Shown: positions 23,289 to 34,379 of the stretch, in pieces
Position numbering within the stretch: the stretch's first letter is position 1
How the letters are laid out: each line of letters starts with the position of its first letter
NCBI GenBank assembly: GCA_032622095.1
Contig: CP136069.1
Coordinates: 206,016,750 to 206,080,749 of the forward strand
Direction of reading: 5' to 3'
Length of the DNA: 64,000 nt
From: Siphonodentalium dalli
Taxonomy: Eukaryota; Mollusca; Scaphopoda; Gadilida; Siphonodentaliidae
Translations under genes and position numbers: made by a program
Notes under the pieces: model-generated
Told to the model about the DNA's origin: nothing
The model's input: only the letters and a program-made list of their open reading frames with translations
Databases searched by the model: none

Positions 23289-23590
23289 AACTATGGGGCG
23301 CTGTTCTTCTATGTATTACCTATAAATTTTAGTCAGATCAATAATTCAGTTTATGATAACATTATATGAATATATACTATCACGAAATCGAATATACCAT
23401 ATCATAGTAAGCATTTACTGATATCACATATTCCATTTTATGATATCAAATATTCATTTTGTGATATCACTTATTCGAATTTGTGATATCATTTATTCAT
23501 TTTGTGACATCATATATTCATTTAGTGATATCGTAAAATGAATTATTGATGTCACTATATAGGTAATGCATAGAAGAACGGCAACCCACA
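23289..23590. repeat. Small inverted-repeat element with internal 26-bp tandem array
   Basis: TTCTTCTATGTATTACCTATA near 23307 and TATAGGTAATGCATAGAAGAA near 23559 are near-perfect inverted copies. Between them, about 23390-23535, phrases like TTTTGTGATATCA..TATTCA recur at roughly 26-bp spacing. It is probably a MITE with internal repeats. No protein. Confidence 0.65.
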
Positions 23591-24389
23591 ACATCATATT
23601 GTCTGGTCTTTATCATATCATGCGGATTGCTTTCGGGAATATCTGCAATAGGAATGGCTAAATGCATATCAAAACTAATATAATGTTCACAGCACTCCAC
23701 CGTTCTATGTTTGTGGCACACCCGGAATACTTTATCTTGCATTAAATTACTATTGAAGTTGATATTTTTTTTATTTCATAAAACAGATATGTTGTGTAGG
23801 TATGTATAATAAACCTATTAATAGCAGATAAATGTTTTACAGTTGACGCCGTAGTCAAGAACCGTCTGTAACATGTATCGTTGATGTATTTAGCACTAGA
23901 TCAATATTTGTGCAATATACATGTATTTAGTTATCAACTGAGGTATTAATTTATACTCACAAACAATGTTGCTACGAATGATTCCATACCAATTCATAAA
24001 ATTGTCCTATGTATGATACCAAGCAGTGCCACATATAGACATATATATCTTCCTCTTTGGTAGGCGTATATATGCAAACCACGCAGAACACGACATTTCT
24101 TATTGGTTGCTTGCCAAGTGGTCAATTGACAGTATTATCAAGTGTATTATTTCTGTCCGTAGTAATGCATCTTTCTCGATCTATGTCTAATACATATTTT
24201 TGAGCATGATGTCTTTATATCCGCTCATAAATATATTAACGGATAACAACTTGGAAATTTCATGCATGACACGACATGAGTTGGACATTTGACATCAGGT
24301 ATAGGTTGGAATTGTTCTCATTGTTTGAATTTCCAGCCAGTGTCAGGTTGAATATTTCCAAGGGGGTGCAAATGAAATTATGTGAACAT

Positions 24390-24485
24390 GGAAGTGTGTG
24401 TGTGTGTGTGTGAGAGGGTGTGTGAGGATGGTGTGTGTGTGTGAGGGTGAGGGTGTAGGTGTGTGAGGGTGTGTGTGTGATTGGG
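24390..24485. repeat. GT/GA-rich microsatellite
   Basis: Imperfect runs of TGTGTGTG interspersed with GAGGGTG. Confidence 0.85.
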
Positions 24486-24539
24486 AGATGCAGCGCAAAA
24501 CATGTATCGGTACATCAAGGCTTTGTTTTCCAACTAATT

Positions 24540-25121
24540 AATGCAAAACACTTTGACCAAAAAGTATCTGTGTTTCGGCACTAAGGTGGACTACTGTGCG
24601 AAACGACTACATTTAAAGAAATAAAAACATTTTAAAATGGAATTGTTATGGGATTAGATAGTATATGCATGTATCTGATAATCCGTATATATATCATATA
24701 ATCCAACTATCTCTTGAATATTAAGGAACATATAATTACAAACAAAGCAGAAGACATATCCCGGTTCACGTGAATTCGGTCAGTGATGACGTTATGCGCC
24801 GAATTTGTCATAATTCCATCCATAAAATACCACCCGAACGCATGTCGATTTCAAGTTATGCGGATAATGTCACGATTGACCGAATTCACGTGAACCTGTA
24901 AGGACCTGTCTTCTGCTTTGTTCGTAAATAATATTTTCTTTCTTATTCGAGAAATAGTAGGATTATGTGATATCGATGGATTATCAGATACACGTATGTG
25001 CTATGTAGTGTTATAACAATTTCATATTTAAACTGTTTTGTTTCGTTAAATGCAGTCATTTTTCACAATAGCCTCTGTAGTGCCGAAACACGTGCACTTT
25101 TTGGCCAACGTGCTGTGCAAT
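24540..25121. mobile_element. Non-autonomous TIR element (about 580 bp, arms about 220 bp)
   Basis: The left end reads ATGCAAAACACTTTGACCAA, then AAAGTATCTGTGTTTCGGCA. The complement of the right end reads TTGCACAGCACGTTGGCCAA, then AAAGTGCACGTGTTTCGGCA. Inverted similarity continues inward through the TCTGATAATCC/GGATTATCAGA pair and through CAAAGCAGAAGAC/GTCTTCTGCTTTG to CACGTGAATTCGGTC (24768) and GACCGAATTCACGTG. The loop is at about 24783-24876. A target duplication is not clear. No coding capacity. Confidence 0.75.
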
Positions 25122-25276
25122 AGATAGAAAATAAAGCTTTACCCATGTAGCCATGTTGTGGTCTTGTGACCGCACGTGAGTTGCATCTATATATAATTAC
25201 AACTACTTTCGCTTTCACTTAAATGCGTGTATTTGCTTGGTCAAGGCCCTTAGATACACATGGTAGCGACAATCTA

Positions 25277-26068
25277 CACTCTCAAATAAAGCAATTGATT
25301 TAGGTACCCCATGGAACCTAAAGCCGCGATAGTACCAGACAGTTTGGTACTATAAGCCTTTAGAGCCTATTTAGCGTTATAGAACCACATGAATTGGTAC
25401 TCCACAGAGTGCCAAACGTTGGCTCCATGCTGATTGGGTGATACCGTGGGTGTGTCAATATCGAGTGCCGTGTGCAAACGATTAAATTAAAGTGAAAAAT
25501 GGCCGCCCGTCGACTCGCGGTCGTAGATCTGTCGGATTATTTCATTTAGCACTATGCAAGGGAGTCTTTGTGGTTTTGTACTTAATTGGATGTTTAAACG
25601 AGGCAGCATAATTTAGAATCTAACATGTCACATTGTTAAATTTGCCGGTATCAGGGCTGTTTTGTTCTCTGGAGTATCAAATTGCTGGATCTATGCGTAG
25701 TACCTAAATACTTCAGAGTACCTGTCTTGATATTTTGGTACTTCAGATAATATATAGGGCGTATCATGAAAGCATCTATTTCTTGGCACCTCATATCGTG
25801 AGCGTCATGGATTCGGTGACATAAATGCGGGGTGGGTATTATATGCACAATGCCCGGGTAGAACTCAAATAATTATTAGGTAATCCAGAGTACCAACAAT
25901 TTGGTACTCTAGAGTACCAAGAAGTTGGTACTCCAGAGTACCAAACATTTTGGTACTCTAGAGTACCTAAACTTTTGGTACTCCAGAGTACCAAAAAGTT
26001 GGTACTCCCCCTGGGACAAAGCTTAGTACCTACATAGGTACTCTGAAGAACCTATATTTTTAAGAGTG
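25277..26068. mobile_element. TA-flanked non-autonomous TIR element with internal palindrome array
   Basis: The left end CACTCTCAAATA and the complement of the right end CACTCTTAAAAA form short TIRs, flanked by TA at 25275-25276 and 26069-26070. That is consistent with a Tc1/mariner-like MITE of 792 bp. Both sides carry several GGTACT/AGTACC phrases. Near the right end lies an array of palindromes (separate entry). No transposase frame is seen. Confidence 0.65.
25886..26008. repeat. Array of GGTACTCTAGAGTACC palindromes
   Basis: GAGTACCAA and TTGGTACTC alternate, so that TTGGTACTCTAGAGTACCAA and variants (CTCCAGAG centres) recur about every 25 bp. Each unit is a near-perfect palindrome, and neighbouring half-units can also pair with each other, giving many alternative hairpins in single strands. 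Confidence 0.85.
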
Positions 26069-26079
26069 TATATCAGCCG

Positions 26080-26900
26080 AGGGAAGTGTCGTTTCCCGCA
26101 TCACTGGGTGTAGTGATACTTTAAAAATTTCGCAAACAAAGTCGAATGTCCATGGGGCGAATTTACCCGGAATTTTATTTAGTCCAATAATCAAATTGCA
26201 AGAAATAACTTCCGTTTCTAGTGGTAACGCAAGACGCCAACTCGAAGCGAAAAATTATCGCCCATTAAACAGCAAAATAGTACATTAATTTAGTTGGGGA
26301 TAAAGGAATGTTTTACAATAACTATTCCACCATTAGTATTAGCATTTATCCAACTTCGTGTCAAAACTAATATGACATGACAGTATAAGAGGATAGAATG
26401 CACCTTCATAGCGATTGTTTACTTTTAGAGTTTGTCACCGGAGACCGCAAATTCGGTGGGAAAGTTTGGGAACACCGCTTCGAAATTGCTATCGAATCGG
26501 ATTGTATTTATGACAATAGATGTTCTAGAATCGTTTTAAATAAGTAAAATTTTCACCAGCAAGTACAGTTTAATAGTTCACGGGTGTGGTGTCTTGCTTT
26601 TGTGTAGTTTGAAAGTTGGAAACAGAGATCGAATTGTTTGTGATCACCTCGAACTTCCGGGTGGTCACCCAATTTATTCTCGACCCAATTTCCCATTTTG
26701 GTTAAAAGAGCAGCTGAAGTCCAGACACAAATATTACTTTGGTAGTTTTACTATTCTAATGTTTTGATATAGTTTCTTTACAAAAAAAACTTGTTTAGTC
26801 ACCAACTAATATGCGGATTATCGTAATTATAAGCAATCAACGTCGTTTTCGATCCATCTGTCGGCGTATAGCAGTGTCGGATGCCGAACTACATACTTAG
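26080..26900. other. Spacer without recognised features
   Basis: About 800 bp of AT-rich sequence. No gene, no obvious repeat structure. Confidence 0.45.
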
Positions 26901-26916
26901 TTTAATTTCCCTTCTC

Positions 26917-27415
26917 GAAATTATACCCGTCTATTAGAATCGGTGCGACTAATATTTTAGTCTTTTAAGGTCGAATTAACCCTTTCCGCCGGACCCATAT
27001 ACTGCAATATTAGCGATGTATAGGGTATGTTCTGTCAGCTTAGGCGTACAAACTACTTGATAAATTGATGGGAATATTGCAGATTTGAATTCATATTATA
27101 CCCGTCTATCAGAATCTGTGCGACTAATTCATATTGACCCTTTCAGCCGAATCCATATACAGCAGTATTATAGCGATGTATATTGTATATGGTATGTTCT
27201 GTCAGCTTAGGCGCACAAACTACTTGATAAATTGGTGGGATTATTATATATTTTAATTCATATAGTACCCGTCTATTAGAATCGGTGCGACTAAATTTTT
27301 TAATTTAGTCATTTAGGGTCGTATTAGCCCTTTCCGGCGGACCCATCTACTGCAATATTAGCGATGTATAGGGTATTCTGTCAGCTTAGGCGCACAAACT
27401 ACTGAATAAACACAA
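26917..27415. repeat. Three tandem units of about 165-180 bp
   Basis: Each unit starts ACCCGTCTATTAGAATCGGTG (one base variable), then ACCCTTTC..C.G..CCATATACTGCA, AGCGATGTATAGGGTA and TTCTGTCAGCTTAGGCGCAC, ending ACAAACTACTTGATAAAT. Starts are near 26925, 27101 and 27268. Divergence between units is modest. Confidence 0.85.
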
Positions 27416-27721
27416 GATTTTAAGCCGAATTCCTTTCTAGTCCGATATAAAAAAAAAATTTGGAATAAAAAGTTATCGCAAATGTCAATCTTTCAGATTT
27501 AAATAAAATGTTGGACCTGGTAATCATATTGTAAACAATATACACAGAAACGTTTGCACTGGTGTCTATGGGAAACATTTACGCCACTCCAGTGTAACCT
27601 TAGAGTTTGTCTACCACCATACATGCAAAATATTAAAGAGGAGGTAAGAAATGAAATTATTGGGAAGCTGTGTAATAATTCAACGAATTACCTTATATTA
27701 TATAAGCCGATATACGCCAAG
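27416..27721. other. Spacer without recognised features
   Basis: About 300 bp of AT-rich sequence; nothing is supported. Confidence 0.45.
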
Positions 27722-28196
27722 GATTAGATATAAAACAATATCTAATCGGTGCAGAGTTCATGATTAGATATAAAACAATATCTAATCGATGCAGGGTTCA
27801 CGATTATATATAAAACAATATCTAATCGGGGTTCATGATTAGATATCGATTGGTATTCAACCGGAGTAACGGGTACCACGCCATTTTCCGATTGTATTTC
27901 AAAATGAGTATCCAGATTTTTTAAATATATTTAAAAAACTGGTAGCGTTTATGTTAATTTAAAGAGCTTTTTTTAGTGATCGTTTTTTTTTAAACCGAAG
28001 AAGTTATTTAACTTGTGGTGTTGTAAACTGTTATTGAGTCAAAAGTACGTTCTATCTTGGATTACTACCCTTCCGATTAACTCAGGATACTCATTTCGAA
28101 AAACAATCATATAACATCGGGTGGCACCTTTTACGCGTGGCACCTTTTACGCGGATTGAATACCAATCGCGATCTAACCCCGATTAGATATATTTC
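27722..28196. mobile_element. TIR element with tandem hairpin units at one end
   Basis: Left, TATCTAATCGGGGTTCATG and CGATTGGTATTCAACCGG near 27820-27865; the complement of the right end reads TATCTAATCGGGGTTAGATC then CGATTGGTATTCAATCCG. These form TIRs of about 50 bp. The left end is extended by about three 35-40-bp units, each containing GATTAGATATAAAACAATATC followed by TAATC, itself a hairpin (GATTAGATAT/ATATCTAATC). On the right, GTGGCACCTTTTACGCG is duplicated. No coding capacity. Confidence 0.65.
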
Positions 28197-28499
28197 GTTA
28201 CTCAATCGCGTGTGTATTAGATGATTATATGCATGGTGTTATTTGATGTAGTTTGCAAACATAATATACGTACTCAAGTGGGTGTACAATTGTCTCTGCT
28301 TGAGTTCTGCAAAGGCGGGATTTTCTAGGTACTTATATGACGTGCAGGAAACAAATCTCTTCATATATGTCGCCACCCAACACGATGAACGGTTCTCTAT
28401 AAGGCTATATATTACGACATACCGGATACCACGTTCTCGACACCCAAGATGGACGACATCATTTATATAGTCTATCCAGCTAGTGTGCGCCTGTGTACA

Positions 28500-29170
28500 T
28501 GGACGTGGCTAGAGTGTCTCCGTTGTGGGGGTGTCCACATTGAGAAATTCCAACTGCACCCCCCCCCCCCGAATCATAATCAGATCAAACACAAGTTTTG
28601 CATAATTCCATTTCACCCCCTTGCACCCCCCCCCCCCGCCAACCCCCTGTCTCTGTTTGCGTTTCAGAAATTGTGTATAATTGTTGATCAGTGATTCCTG
28701 GAGCACTATTCATATAAAAATCAGCTGCGTACTCAGAAGTGCAAATATAAGTCATTCAGGGGGGGGGGGGGGGGGGGTGTGTGGTGTCTCTGATATAAAT
28801 TGTGAAAAATGTGGGGGCACATTTCCTCTTTGCTCCGGCTATGTCGCCTCTAACTAGATCTGGAAATTTCAAGTACAACCCACAGGGACGTCGCGACAAG
28901 GGGGTTGGGTTATGTTTCTCGCTCCAAACATTTTATCAACACGTTCAACAGCTGGAAATTTGATACCTGACACAACAGGAATTGGAAATTTTACAACAAC
29001 AATAGGTTGAACTTGTTCTGTTATTTTGTTTTTTCCAACAATTTATTAGGGGGTATGTTTTGGTTTAGACCAACATTTGCATATTTACCTCCTTTGGTCA
29101 AAAGTTTGGATTGAAATGGCCTATATTTAGAAATTGTCAAACCTTATGGGGTGTCAGCTTGGATGTGATG
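28500..29170. repeat. Reversed copy of the TTGGAAATTTCC/G-run repeat family
   Basis: 28510-28640 is the inverted counterpart of about 22885-23025, including AATTCCAACTGCACCCCC, CAAACACAAGTTTTGCATAA and TTGCACCCCCC. A long G-run lies at 28749-28767. 28885-29165 carries AACACGTTCAACAGCTGGAA and TTTGGTCAAAAGTTTGGA, related to 21970-22150. Small frames here are incidental. Confidence 0.65.
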
Positions 29171-29559
29171 TAGCAGTATGTGTTCCTTGTAACTACTGAA
29201 ATTACCCAATTTATTGAAAGTTACAACGTTAAAAACTTGTCTAGAATGTCTATATAGGGTGTCAAACATAAATTGTCGATTTTCACATCCTTAAACCAGA
29301 GCATATAACCATCTGATTCGCAGGGATGTAGCCCCCCCCCTTATGAAAATGTGTTATCAATGGAAATCTCATAAACAGGGACATGGCGATAGTGGTCTTG
29401 GGAACACGATGCCTGGCACATTACAGCTGTTCAGAATAGGATGGGGCGAGTAGCCGCCAAATCGTATGAGTCACAACATCTCTGACAAAAGTTATTGTTA
29501 CCCTCCACCCTAATTTCCACCCTTCTGATTGGCCCATTTCCTGCCACGTGCCGGGAGAC

Positions 29560-29600
29560 AAATCACACTGTCGCCCGCTAATCACACTGTCGCCCGCTGA
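29560..29600. repeat. Short tandem duplication
   Basis: AATCACACTGTCGCCCGCT occurs twice in a row (about 29561 and 29580). It lies in otherwise unassigned sequence running from about 29200 to 30450, where no gene is seen. Confidence 0.7.
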
Positions 29601-30462
29601 GCCGGGAAACATAGTATTTGTCGCCCGCCTGATGTTATAATGCAAGAATATCTCCAAGCACACTGCAGTAACTCATCTATTTCACATCACTATAATGTAC
29701 TCAAAATCACATATCTTATATACCCCACGGATTCGCAAAACACACCAGTTGTGGTGTTTGCTAATTTGCATATATTTAGTGAACACTAATATTCGAACTT
29801 TTAAGTTGATACTTTTATCGGACAAGCGTTATTATGTACTTTTTACATCGAAACATCTCGGTGATTCAATATGTTCATGTCGACATTATGGTGCAAGATT
29901 TAAAGAGTGGATCCCTTCAGGTTGGTTGGTTATAAATGTTTGCTGGTAGACAACGTAATGCATATACATTTGTCGCGAATGAATGGCACTATACGCTTAT
30001 CCATGATAACAGACCTGTCCGCGATGTTTGCAATGTGATCATAGAAGTAATTTGTTTGAGGATCGCCATGTACTTGGGAGCACTGACACATATGAATGTA
30101 CATTAATGAAATCGACAACTTCCCAATAGCTTTCGGGGAAGACCGTTATGAAATGAACATCGCGATTAAATTCCGCGCGCAAGGCGACATTGAATATTCC
30201 ACTTTACAGAAGGCGATAACATACCTATATGGCTTATTGGTTTACATTGCATGGACCGATATTGACGATTTAACCACCAAAATGATCGTAAATAAACGCT
30301 GATTATCAAACGATTAACGGCTTGACTATCGTATATGGAACAGAACGATATAAATAGTTACTGAAAATATACATAATCGGGAAAGAAAGCACTCGTGACT
30401 CAGTGCAACATCGTGCGTGTGGATGGGAAGGATTTTTTTCTGTGGTATAATCGGATAACAAA

Positions 30463-30582
30463 ACAGTTGTTGCCCTTCTTCTCGGGAGACATTGAGATTT
30501 ATCAACCGCTCGAGAACGGAACATTCCGTTCTCGAGCGGGTGACAAATCTCAATGTCTCCCTCGACATCGGGCAACAACTGT
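30463..30582. repeat. 120-bp inverted repeat (long hairpin)
   Basis: ACAGTTGTTGCCC on the left is matched by GGGCAACAACTGT on the right. Inward, GGGAGACATTGAGATTT pairs with AAATCTCAATGTCTCCC, and CCGCTCGAGAACGGAA pairs with TTCCGTTCTCGAGCGG around a 2-base centre at 30522-30523. Arms are about 59 bp with few mismatches. GC content is clearly higher than the surroundings. It could be a foldback MITE or a hairpin RNA source; no promoter is seen. Confidence 0.9.
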
Positions 30583-30909
30583 ATAGTGATTAATACAAAT
30601 AGTGAGTGATACTTGCGGATTATAGCCAACATTAGCATGTAACATGTACTTACCATAATCAATGATATATCCAAGAATGGATAAAAATGACGCGTGTTCC
30701 CAATGTGAGTATGATTTTTCGCTCAAGAATGCATTGCGAGGTAAATGATACTCATGTTCATGGGCGGATTATTCTTTGAGTTTCAATCCAACTGTATCCC
30801 CACCCCTCAATTATAAACTTCTATTTCTGTGAAATGTAATTGTTTACCCCGGTTGGCTTCTGATTTTCAAGCTGTAAAAGTAAGTTGTGCACCCCCGCCC
30901 CTTGGATTG

Positions 30910-31180
30910 GACATATTGACTAAATATGACTAACTTAGTGTTAGTCACAAACATTTTGAGTAACTTTGGTCAATTATTGGAATTATTTGCACATAATTCA
31001 GCAACTTTAATTTACGCCTTCCAATTGACTAAGAAAAGTCCCCATTTCTTAGTCGTTATGACTAACATCACCCTAGTAATTTCGATTAATGTTATGCCTC
31101 AGTCATGTTGGCTGAACTAAGTCAGACATCCTGAGGAAAAAACGTTTGACTAACATATGTTAGTCATATTGACTAAGTTT
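30910..31180. repeat. Inverted-repeat element with TGACTAA/TTAGTCA phrases
   Basis: CATATTGACTAAATATGACTAACTTAGTGTTAGTCA near 30917 is mirrored by GACTAACATATGTTAGTCATATTGACTAA near 31147 (given here as consecutive phrases of one degenerate pattern). The small frame 30926-31120 is not supported as a gene. Confidence 0.45.
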
Positions 31181-31289
31181 TGTTATCAGCGTAGAAAAAT
31201 TAAAATACTTTCCTCTTGATATACGATTCCATCGTTATGTGGAATTTATAAGCATTTTTTTGTTCAAAGGGTGCCAAAACTGAGCCCAT

Positions 31290-31650
31290 ATAGCCACGTC
31301 CCTATCTAGATATATTATAAGATATCGGAGCAGTTTGAAATTTTGGGTTATTAGGGTTTATCGTCGTTCTAGCCGCTAGGCCACACACGACGTTGTCAAT
31401 TTTACGGGTGGAGGAAAGACCACGCAGAGGCTTGATTTCACCGAGAAATCGTCCCACTGCGTGTAGAAACCACCGACCCCCGGAAAGTAACTGACAAACT
31501 TGCCCAGATACACGATTCCGGTCACCCTCCATATGACGGGGTTAGAACCAATTTCGTCAGCACTGGACGGCCTGTAACGGTGTAATGTACCTGGCATTCT
31601 ACCGACTGGCACTCTACCGCACCACTCCTATAACCGAGACCATTAGCACG
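31290..31650. repeat. Decayed repeat with polymerase III box-like sequences
   Basis: Begins with GCCACGTCCCT, shared with the family at 21.9-23.0 kb. On the minus strand, GTGGCCTAGCGGCTAGAAC near 31388-31366 looks like a tRNA A-box, and GGTTCTAACCCCG near 31553 looks like a B-box. They are in the wrong order for a single tRNA, so this may be the junction of two SINE remnants. The overlapping minus-strand frames (31302-31532, 31376-31612) have no recognisable motif. Confidence 0.35.
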
Positions 31651-32079
31651 TCCCTGCTTCGATACACCCCCTCCCGATAAAATGGAGCCACGTTACTGCC
31701 TCGATGTGTTATGATAAGAGTAGCGGATCAGTTTGAAATAATAGGATGGTCACAATATATATAATGCTGTACCATCAAAATAATATTTTATTTTCACAAA
31801 CTGAATGGTTGTAAATTTGTAATTTGTAAAAAACAATGATACCAAATTGTTTGTAGTACTCGTTATTACACTGACTTGTACTTACATACACACACTACAA
31901 ACGAACCGTTTAATTGTTAACTTGCGCAGACAAGTGGTCATCAACTTAGAAATCCGTGAACCGATTGGATAGCTCTGATAAGCGTTCACCTCTCAACTTA
32001 TGATTGGTTATTTCTTTTGTAACTTTGGCCCGCCGTGATTCAATATATTGTTAATCACTCACATGCAAAGGTTTGACCG

Positions 32080-33390
32080 TAAGAGAGAGAGAGAGAGAGA
32101 GAGATTGTTTATTCCTCCATTCAAGGGATATGTTATATACAACAATACATACAATTACATAATATAGAGACAATATAGGATAACGTGTGTCATATAAATA
32201 ACAACGCTGCTGTATCACACTCCACGTGGGGGATGATACGCTGATTAAATAGTGCACAAAATGCATATGAATGAGAAACATTCAATAAAAAGATCACCCT
32301 CGTTGTTGATGGTTGAGGAATCCAACCCACTCATAGACTGACAGCCAAATGAATACATCAAGAAATCTTGTGGCGATAGGCGATCCAGAATTAGGAACGT
32401 CGATAAATCGAAGATATTGATTATTCGATACCAGAAGTGGTTTTTGAGATCATTGATATGCGGAGAGAAGCTGTGCAAAAACATATGATCTACTTGATTA
32501 TGGTACAATTTCCCGCAATGTTTGCAAAGGGAGTTGTTGTCGTATGTGGTCCTGTTGAGGATGTTAGCCATTCGAACTGATATTGTGATATATTTCAGAT
32601 TGGCCCAACATAACTCCCACCCCCTCCAGAATGACATGCGACAACACTTCACATTCCGAAAGAAATCTAGAGCAGCTACATTGTCCACTTGAAGTGATTC
32701 GGACGAGGGCGTCATATTTTGTTTCACTGTAGCCTTCCATTGTGATTGGTTGGGAAAGAAACCCGTTTCTGCAAATGTGGTAAGGTACTCATACAAGTTA
32801 TGTTTCCACAGAATGGGGATAATATCTCCCAGAAATCCAAAAGGAGGGAGATTATATAGTAAGTACCCGTGAATATTGAATAAAAATATTCGAAGAGCTT
32901 CTCGATGTGTGTAAGGTAAATTTATCAGGGTACCCATGAAAAAGAGCTTCCTTTTCTCAATTTCTACTCTCAGTGGGTTGAGACCCAAAAGGGACAGGAC
33001 CATTTCCGTGCTGGTCCTTGTCGGTAAACACTGAATTGTTTTGAGACACATGCGGTAAGTTCGTTCGAGTTGCAGGAAATTTGCTTTTGATAGCTGATAC
33101 CACATCTCACAGCGATATAAAGCTTTTGGCGGAACAACATGCTTTAGTATGATCAGCTGAGATATAGGCGATAGATATTTTGTGGTGGCCGACCTGCACG
33201 CACCGAAAAAGGTTTTACGCATTTATTCACATGCTCTGTCTATATTTGACTGACGATCGGACTACTGGTTTTGGGGTATCCCAACATGTACCACGCTCTC
33301 CACTTCTTTGAGTTTGTTTTCGCCGAGTTTCCACATCGGGCTGTCTCGAGCCTTCCTTGTTAGCTCATTGTTTCATAGTACCGGCGTTCT
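32080..33390 (-). pseudogene. 5'-truncated LINE, C-terminal part of ORF2
   Basis: The main frame (33222 down to 32245, 325 codons) is the region behind the RT domain of an APE-type LINE: IILKHVVPPKALYRCEMWYQ, then LERTYRMCLKTIQCLP, LLGLNPLRVEIEKRKLFFMG, and near the end a zinc-binding motif CKHCGKLYHNQVDHMFLH. Upstream, in another frame at about 33360-33270, MWKLGENKLKEVESVVHVGI matches the segment just after the RT fingers and palm, so a frameshift and stop separate the parts. RT and endonuclease are missing, as in a typical 5'-truncated insertion. The 3' end is AATAAACAA followed by a CT microsatellite (GA at 32083-32104 on the plus strand), a plausible 3' tail. Not functional. Confidence 0.8.
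32083..32104. repeat. GA microsatellite at the LINE 3' end
   Basis: A pure AGAGAG run directly behind the AATAAA-type signal of the minus-strand LINE, probably its 3' tail. Confidence 0.85.
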
Positions 33391-33780
33391 CACTAATCAC
33401 AATATGATAGCACGCATTGTAACTTCCCCATATAAATTGTTGTCAGTTATTTTAGCTATATATACATGTCCGTCTAATTTGAACTGGTATTCAGATAACA
33501 CTGATAACAGGTGCATAAGATTAGTCGCCATAAAATCTTGTGCGTTCAGAAAATGTTTAAAACTTGGAAAATTTCAAATATATGTGCCTAAAGTTATGCA
33601 AGGACATTCTGTTATATTCACTGGACATATAGGGATACGCGGATTGTGAAGTTATTTCATACGAAGGTAGGATCGTCGGGATTGTGAAATAAATCAAAAA
33701 CCGTTGAAATTTTGAATTTTCTTAAGCCACGTCCACAGTCAGGTGATAGTGACGAACAATAACAAACAACGGTGGACAAT

Positions 33781-34356
33781 ATGGACAGTTCACAAACAAA
33801 CCAAATGCTCGATGTCCCCGGTGCTATTCGTCAGGGACTTGATACGATAAATAACCACCCTAATGTGAACGATATAACCCCACCTGAATCACACATAAAC
33901 AATGACAGTTCTAATGATAGAAATGATGTAAACATCGAACACGACCAAACATTCCTTCATGAACTTGAAGCTTCAGCAGCCTCGGGTAACCCACTGCAAT
34001 TCATTCATGACAATTTGAGTCAACACTCGCAACCACCGGATAGAGAAAACTACCCATTCCAACATGGGAATCTCACCGAACCAAATCTGATAGACATGGA
34101 CACAATGTATACAAATAAATCAGCACATGAGTGTACCACACCGACATCAAAAATAGATTCAATGATGTGTATTCTAATGGAGGTACGCGATAAAATGAGC
34201 AGTATAGATACACTAACCTCTTCTGTAAGAGAAATGAACACAAAACTATCTAATATAGAGGGCTCAATCCATTCCCTGACAGGACGAGTGGGAGTACTGG
34301 AAAATAAAAACAATAAACTGGAGCATACCGGAAAGCGAGGAAACTCTTCAAAATAA
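33781..34356 (+). pseudogene. LINE ORF1-like protein, 191 codons, probably truncated
   Basis: ATG at 33781 opens a polar, Asn/Asp/Ser-rich protein. The N-terminal half is low in structure. From about residue 120 (IDSMMCILMEVRDKMSSIDT) through SSVREMNTKLSNIEG to GVLENKNNKLEHTGKRG there are heptad-like hydrophobic positions that suggest a coiled coil, as in LINE ORF1 proteins. The usual RNA-binding RRM and C-terminal domain are absent: the frame stops at 34354-34356 and is followed directly by the linker before the RT of ORF2. An internal deletion therefore seems to have removed the end of ORF1 and the whole endonuclease. It lies on the same strand as, and just upstream of, the RT remnant. Confidence 0.6.
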
Positions 34357-34379
34357 ACATATCGGAAACCAATCGACTT

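Noticed and set aside
31302-31612. Host exon on the minus strand
   Set aside because: Overlapping frames in a block with repeat-family ends and polymerase III-like boxes; no splice-site or domain support.
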